NCBI RefSeq assembly: GCF_051124815.1
Contig: NZ_CP118489.1
Location: forward strand, 186,001-250,000
Length of the DNA stretch: 64,000 nucleotides
Direction of reading: 5' to 3'
Origin: Azospirillum sp051124815
GTDB taxonomy: Bacteria > Pseudomonadota > Alphaproteobacteria > Azospirillales > Azospirillaceae
The position numbers and the translations under genes are program-made. Positions 59,650-64,000 of the stretch are shown piece by piece; within the stretch, counting starts at the first letter, position 1, and each line of letters opens with the position of its first letter. The notes under the pieces were generated by a model that saw only the letters and a program-made list of their open reading frames with translations, was not told the DNA's origin and made no database searches.

Positions 59650-60729
59650 ATGACCAGCCCCAGCTTCCACCCGCTGACCATCCGCGAGTGCCGCCGGGAG
59701 ACCGCGGACACCGTGTCGATCGCCTTCGACGTGCCGGCCGATCTCGCCGACCGCTTCCGCTTCGTCCAGGGCCAGTACCTCACCCTCAAGACCCACATCG
59801 GGGACGAGGAAATACGTCGCTCCTATTCCATCTGCTCCGGCGTGGACGAGGGCGAGTTGCGCGTGGCGGTGAAGAAAGTCGATGGCGGCCTGTTCTCCAC
59901 CCACGCCAACCAGTCGCTGGCGCCCGGCGCGGTGCTGGAGGTGATGACGCCGATGGGGCGCTTCCACACCCCCATCGACCCGGACGCGGCGCGCACCTAT
60001 GTCGCCTTCGCCGCCGGCAGCGGCATCACCCCGGTGATGTCGATCCTGAAGACCGTGCTGGCGCAGGAGCCGAAGAGCCGCTTCGTGCTGGTCTACGGCA
60101 ACCGCACCGTCTCCTCCATCATCTTCCGGGAGGAGCTGGAGGACCTGAAGAACCGCTATATCGGCCGGCTGGTGATCCACCATGTGCTGAGCCGCGAGCC
60201 GGAAGAGGCCGGGCTGCTGGGCGGGCGCATCGGCGCCGGTCTGGTGCGCGAGCTGTGCGCCGGCCCGCTGAAGGCCGAGGACATCGACGCCGCCTTCCTC
60301 TGCGGTCCCCAGCCGATGGTGGAGGAGGTGCGCGACGCGCTGGCCGCCTGCGGCACGCCGCCCGCCAACATCCATGTCGAGCTGTTCGGCACCACGACCG
60401 CCGCGCGGCCCACGGTCAGGAAGGTAGCGACCGACACCCCCACCGACGCCGCGACCATCGCCATCCTGCAGGACGGCAAGCGCAAGGAATTCACGCTGCC
60501 CTATGACGGCGAGAGCATCCTCGACGCCGCCCACCGGCATGGCGCCGACCTGCCCTATTCCTGCAAGTCCGGCGTCTGCTGCACCTGCCGCGCCAAGGTC
60601 CGCGAAGGCAAGGTCGAGATGGCCGAGAACTACTCGCTGGAGCCGTGGGAGGTCGAGGCCGGCTACGTCCTGACCTGCCAGTCGCGCCCGCTGACCGAAC
60701 GGGTCGTCATCGATTTCGACGCCGCCTAA
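59650..60729 (+). CDS. paaE: Phenylacetyl-CoA epoxidase reductase subunit E
   Basis: 359 residues. Passes electrons from NADPH to the PaaAC di-iron centre. The FAD domain has RRSYSICSGVDEGELRVAVK, the NAD domain AFAAGSGITPVMSILKTVL and CGPQPMVEEV. A C-terminal plant-type ferredoxin carries the 2Fe-2S ligands in YSCKSGVCCTCRAKV and VLTCQSRP. All four Cys are present. The ATG at 59650 lies directly after the palindromic repeat, with no strong ribosome site. Confidence 0.96.
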   Translation: MTSPSFHPLTIRECRRETADTVSIAFDVPADLADRFRFVQGQYLTLKTHIGDEEIRRSYSICSGVDEGELRVAVKKVDGGLFSTHANQSLAPGAVLEVMTPMGRFHTPIDPDAARTYVAFAAGSGITPVMSILKTVLAQEPKSRFVLVYGNRTVSSIIFREELEDLKNRYIGRLVIHHVLSREPEEAGLLGGRIGAGLVRELCAGPLKAEDIDAAFLCGPQPMVEEVRDALAACGTPPANIHVELFGTTTAARPTVRKVATDTPTDAATIAILQDGKRKEFTLPYDGESILDAAHRHGADLPYSCKSGVCCTCRAKVREGKVEMAENYSLEPWEVEAGYVLTCQSRPLTERVVIDFDAA

Positions 60730-60756
60730 TCAACGAGAAAAAGGAAACGCCCCGCC

Positions 60757-62436
60757 ATGACCACCACCCCGCAAAGCCTGTTCGAGACGCACGAGGCGAC
60801 GCTGCAGAAGGCCGTCGAGGCCTGCCGCAGCCGCGCCTACTGGTCGGCCTTCCCCGAAATGCCGAGCCCGCGCGCCTATGGCGAGACGGCGGCGGCGGAT
60901 GGCGAGGCGGCCTTCGCGGCCTACCGCGACAAGCCCTTCGAGTTGGACCAGCCGGGCGTGACCGGAACGGCGGGGGGTGAGCGCTCGCCCTTCGGCTTCG
61001 ATCTCGGCATCACCTATCCGGTGTCGGACGTCGATGCGCTGGTGAAGGCGGCCAAGGCGGCGATGCCGGGCTGGCGCAAGGCCGGGCCGAACGGCCGCGC
61101 CGGCGTCTGCCTGGAAATCCTGAAGCGGCTGAACGCCCGCAGCTTCGAGATCGCCAACGCGGTGATGCACACCACCGGTCAGGCCTTCATGATGGCCTTC
61201 CAGGCCGGCGCCCCGCACGCCCAGGACCGCGGGCTGGAGGCCGTCGCCTATGGCTGGAAGGCGATGACCGACCAGACCCCGGCGGCGCGCTGGGAGAAGC
61301 CGCAGGGCAAGAACCCGCCGCTGGTTATGGACAAGCGGTTCGAGGTGGTCGGCCGCGGCGTCGGGCTGGTCATCGGCTGCGCCACCTTCCCGACCTGGAA
61401 CGGCTATCCCGGCCTGTTCGCCAGCCTCGTCACCGGCAACGCGGTGATCGTCAAGCCCGGCCCGACCGCCATCCTGCCGCTCGCCATCACCGTGAAGATC
61501 GCGCGCGAAGTGCTGGCGGAGTGCGGGCTCGACCCCAACCTCGTCACGCTGGCCATCGGCGACACCGTCGCCAAGGATCTGGCCCTGCGGCCCGAGGTGG
61601 CGGTGATCGACTACACCGGCTCCACCGGCTTCGGCGACTGGCTGGAGCAGAACGCCCGTCAGGCCCAGGTCTACACCGAGAAGGCCGGCGTCAACACGGT
61701 GGTGATCGACGGCACCGACGACCCCAAGGGCATGGTGCGCAACCTCGCCTTCACGCTCAGCCTTTATTCTGGCCAGATGTGCACGACGACCCAGGTCATC
61801 TTCGTGCCCAAGGACGGCATCCAGGCCGGCGCTGAGCGCATGAGCTTCGATCAGGTCGTCTCGGCCCTTGCCGGCGGCGTCGACAAGTTCCTGTCCGACC
61901 CGGAACGCGCGGTGGAGGTGCTGGGCGCCATCCAGTCCGACGCGACGCTGGCCCGCATCGACGAGGCCGCCAGGCTCGGCACCGTCGTGCTGCCGTCGCG
62001 CGCCATCGCCCATCCGAAGTTCCCGGACGCCCGGATCCGCACGCCGCTGATCCTGACCATGGATGCGGCGGACGAGGACAAGTACGGCCACGAGCTGTTC
62101 GGCCCGATCTCCATCATCGTGAAGACCGACAGCACCGCCGACAGCCTGGAGCGCGCCGCCCGCCTGACCCGGACCAAGGGCGCCCTGACCACCGGCCTCT
62201 ACAGCACCAACCCGCAGCTGATCGAGCAGGCGACCGACCTGTTCGTCGAGGCCGGCGTCGCCCTGTCGGTCAATCTGACCGGGGGCGTCTTCGTCAACCA
62301 GTCGGCGGCCTTCAGCGACTTCCACGGCACCGGCGCCAACCCGGCGGCCAATGCGGCGCTGTGCGACCTCGCCTTCGTCGCCAACCGCTTCCGCGTGGTG
62401 CAGAGCCGCGTTCCGGTTCTGGAGGCCGCCCAATGA
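60757..62436 (+). CDS. paaN: PaaN, aldehyde dehydrogenase-type phenylacetate degradation protein
   Basis: 559 residues of the aldehyde dehydrogenase superfamily. The N-terminal region (RSRAYWSAFPEMPSPRAYGE) is specific to PaaN. The NAD site is VIVKPGPTAILPLAITV, and the nucleophile Cys is in LYSGQMCTTTQVIF. It lacks the C-terminal enoyl-CoA hydratase domain of PaaZ, so ring cleavage must be completed by a separate hydratase not yet seen here. It starts 27 nt after paaE and overlaps paaG by 4 nt. Confidence 0.92.
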   Translation: MTTTPQSLFETHEATLQKAVEACRSRAYWSAFPEMPSPRAYGETAAADGEAAFAAYRDKPFELDQPGVTGTAGGERSPFGFDLGITYPVSDVDALVKAAKAAMPGWRKAGPNGRAGVCLEILKRLNARSFEIANAVMHTTGQAFMMAFQAGAPHAQDRGLEAVAYGWKAMTDQTPAARWEKPQGKNPPLVMDKRFEVVGRGVGLVIGCATFPTWNGYPGLFASLVTGNAVIVKPGPTAILPLAITVKIAREVLAECGLDPNLVTLAIGDTVAKDLALRPEVAVIDYTGSTGFGDWLEQNARQAQVYTEKAGVNTVVIDGTDDPKGMVRNLAFTLSLYSGQMCTTTQVIFVPKDGIQAGAERMSFDQVVSALAGGVDKFLSDPERAVEVLGAIQSDATLARIDEAARLGTVVLPSRAIAHPKFPDARIRTPLILTMDAADEDKYGHELFGPISIIVKTDSTADSLERAARLTRTKGALTTGLYSTNPQLIEQATDLFVEAGVALSVNLTGGVFVNQSAAFSDFHGTGANPAANAALCDLAFVANRFRVVQSRVPVLEAAQ

Positions 62437-63239
62437 GCGACCGGCAGACCACTGAAAAGACCATCCTTCTCGACATCGCCGACGGCGTCGCCACCATTAC
62501 GCTGAACCGGCCCGACCGGCTGAACAGCTTCACCGCGGCGATGCATGAGGAGCTGCGCGAGGCCGTCGGCGAGGTCCGCGACGACAAGGCCGTGCGCTGC
62601 CTGCTGCTGACCGGCGCCGGGCGCGGCTTCTGCGCCGGGCAGGATCTGTCCGACCGCGCGGTCGCGCCGGGCGCCCAGGGCCCCGACCTCGGCGTGTCGA
62701 TCGAGACCAACTACAACCCGCTGGTCCGGTCCTTGCGCGCCCTGCCGATGCCGGTGGTCTGTGCGGTGAACGGCGTCGCCGCCGGGGCCGGGGCCAACAT
62801 CGCTCTCGCCTGCGACATCGTCCTGGCGGCGCGGTCGGCCAGCTTCATCCAGGCCTTCTGCAAGATCGGGCTGATCCCCGACAGCGGCGGCACCTGGACC
62901 CTGCCGCGTCTGGTCGGCCATGCCCGCGCCATGGGCCTCGCCATGCTGGGCGACAAGGTCTCGGCCGAGCAGGCGGAAGCCTGGGGCATGATCTGGAAGG
63001 CGGTGGACGACGACAAGCTGATGGCGGAGGCCGGCGCGCTCGCCCGCCAGCTCGCCACCCAGCCGACGCGCGGTCTGGCCCTCATCAAGCAGGCGCTCAA
63101 CGCCTCCTCCGCCAACGACCTCGACACCCAGCTCGACCTGGAACGCGACCTCCAGCGCGAGGCCGGCCGCACGCACGACTATCGCGAGGGTGTTTCCGCC
63201 TTCGTCGAGAAACGCGCGCCGAAGTTCGAGGGGCGGTGA
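62433..63239 (+). CDS. paaG: Epoxyphenylacetyl-CoA isomerase
   Basis: 268 residues of the crotonase family. It converts the ring 1,2-epoxide to oxepin-CoA and also isomerises later intermediates. The oxyanion-hole motifs are TGAGRGFCAGQDLSDRAV and GVAAGAGANIALACD. The active-site Asp region is KIGLIPDSGGTWTLPRLVGH. GGAGGCC precedes the ATG at 62433, which overlaps paaN. Subfamily is chosen from the operon and from the GQDLSDR motif. Confidence 0.93.
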   Translation: MSDRQTTEKTILLDIADGVATITLNRPDRLNSFTAAMHEELREAVGEVRDDKAVRCLLLTGAGRGFCAGQDLSDRAVAPGAQGPDLGVSIETNYNPLVRSLRALPMPVVCAVNGVAAGAGANIALACDIVLAARSASFIQAFCKIGLIPDSGGTWTLPRLVGHARAMGLAMLGDKVSAEQAEAWGMIWKAVDDDKLMAEAGALARQLATQPTRGLALIKQALNASSANDLDTQLDLERDLQREAGRTHDYREGVSAFVEKRAPKFEGR

Positions 63240-64000
63240 TGGCGGCACTCGATCCCTCCGTCACCGTCGCGGTGGTCGGGGCCGGCGCCATGGGCCAGGG
63301 CATCGCCCAGGTCGCGGCGCAGGCCGGCCACCCGGTCCTGCTGGTCGACACCCGCCCCGGCGCCGCGCAGGCCGCCGTCGAGTCCATCGCCAAGGCGTTG
63401 ACCACGCTGGTCGAAAAGGGCAAGCGCACGGCGGCGGAGCGTGACGCCACCGTCGACCGGCTGCGCGCCGTCAACGGCCTGTCCGACCTCTCCCCCGCCG
63501 GTCTGGTGGTGGAGGCCATCGTCGAGGACCTCGACGTCAAGCGCCGCCTGTTCGCCGAGCTTGAGGGCATCGTCGGGCCGGATGCGATCCTCGCCACCAA
63601 CACCTCGTCGCTGTCGGTCACCGCCATCGGCGCCGGGGTGCAGCGGCCGGAACGGCTTGCCGGCCTGCATTTCTTCAACCCGGCACCCCTGATGGCGCTG
63701 GTGGAGATCGTCAGCGGGCTCGCCACAGACGCCGCGGTGCTCGACACGCTGTTCGACACCGCGAAGGCGTGGGGCAAGAGCCCGGTGCGCTGCCGCTCCA
63801 CCCCCGGCTTCATCGTCAACCGGGTCGCCCGCCCCTTCTACGCCGAAGGGCTGCGGCTGGCGCAGGAACAGGCGGCCGATCCCGCCACCATCGACGCCGT
63901 CGCCCGCGAGGCCGGCGGCTTCCGCATGGGGCCGTTCGAATTGATGGACCTCATCGGCCATGACGTGAACTTCGCCGTCACCCGCTCGGTCCACGCCGCC
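63239..64000 (+). CDS. paaH: 3-hydroxyadipyl-CoA dehydrogenase, N-terminal part (runs off the right edge)
   Basis: 254 codons in the window. Oxidises 3-hydroxyadipyl-CoA near the end of the phenylacetate pathway. The NAD motif is VAVVGAGAMGQGIAQVAAQA, the catalytic region includes NTSSLSVTAI and GLHFFNPAPLMALVE, and the substrate domain has TPGFIVNRVARPFYAEGLRL. Its ATG shares one base with the paaG stop (TGATG). The C-terminal half lies beyond the window. Confidence 0.93.
   Translation, partial: MAALDPSVTVAVVGAGAMGQGIAQVAAQAGHPVLLVDTRPGAAQAAVESIAKALTTLVEKGKRTAAERDATVDRLRAVNGLSDLSPAGLVVEAIVEDLDVKRRLFAELEGIVGPDAILATNTSSLSVTAIGAGVQRPERLAGLHFFNPAPLMALVEIVSGLATDAAVLDTLFDTAKAWGKSPVRCRSTPGFIVNRVARPFYAEGLRLAQEQAADPATIDAVAREAGGFRMGPFELMDLIGHDVNFAVTRSVHAA

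Overview
This window looks like chromosomal DNA of an alphaproteobacterium of the Rhodospirillales, most likely Azospirillum or a close relative. The GC content is very high throughout. A PII protein of the GlnZ/GlnK type sits between a UbiH-like hydroxylase and an aminotransferase, followed by ftsK, an order I recall around Azospirillum glnZ. RegB/RegA, a GlnZ-type PII and a PaaA-E ring oxygenase are all in keeping with that group. The assignment comes from protein similarity by eye. I saw no rRNA, tRNA, CRISPR array, insertion sequence or prophage.

Layout. 1-1190: the 5' part of hpd (tyrosine catabolism, cut by the left edge), divergent from an Lrp/AsnC regulator. 1213-12626: an exopolysaccharide locus on the minus strand, read as BY-kinase/chain-length protein, flippase, nucleotide-sugar dehydrogenase, epimerase, GDP-fucose synthase and three glycosyltransferases. 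12902-14175: a Crp/Fnr regulator, a 58-residue orphan in an AT-richer patch and a DUF2892 membrane protein. 14258-18768: the redox two-component system RegB/RegA, a divergent two-gene ABC exporter, and TenA. 18773-24302: a hypothetical protein, a protein with two cyclic-nucleotide domains, TlpA, and the argH-lipoprotein-lysA cluster with an OsmC protein. 24553-29458: a periplasmic binding protein paired with a hybrid histidine kinase, a small hypothetical protein and a second Crp-type regulator. 29592-33892: a Lin0512 protein, AraC and HxlR regulators, a glutathione transferase, an HdeD-like protein and LolA. 34013-40857: UbiH-like hydroxylase, GlnZ/GlnK, DUF2239, aminotransferase and FtsK. 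40954-43807: a possible 24-residue peptide gene, then the znuBC/znuA zinc uptake genes around a Zur-like box. 43884-50009: dapB, an HD-GYP response regulator, a LysE exporter, a membrane GH17 enzyme and ferredoxin-NADP reductase. 50247-54422: an ScfR/RamB-like regulator divergent from isocitrate lyase, and a PfpI-like protein lacking its catalytic Cys. 54663-56360: a chemotaxis receptor. 56830-64000: the phenylacetate operon paaABCD, paaE, paaN, paaG, paaH, cut by the right edge.

How it works together. Carbon use is the main theme: tyrosine (hpd), phenylacetate (paa) and the acetyl-CoA these yield (aceA with its divergent regulator). Redox and nitrogen status are sensed by RegBA and GlnZ/GlnK. 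Surface polysaccharide, c-di-GMP turnover and chemotaxis genes suit a rhizosphere lifestyle. Most of the window is ordinary core genome. The least explained items are the tiny hydrophobic peptide gene near 41 kb, a duplicated operator across the DUF2239 promoter, the repeated TTTACAA boxes at aceA, the inactivated PfpI protein and a family of about 105-bp composite palindromic repeats.
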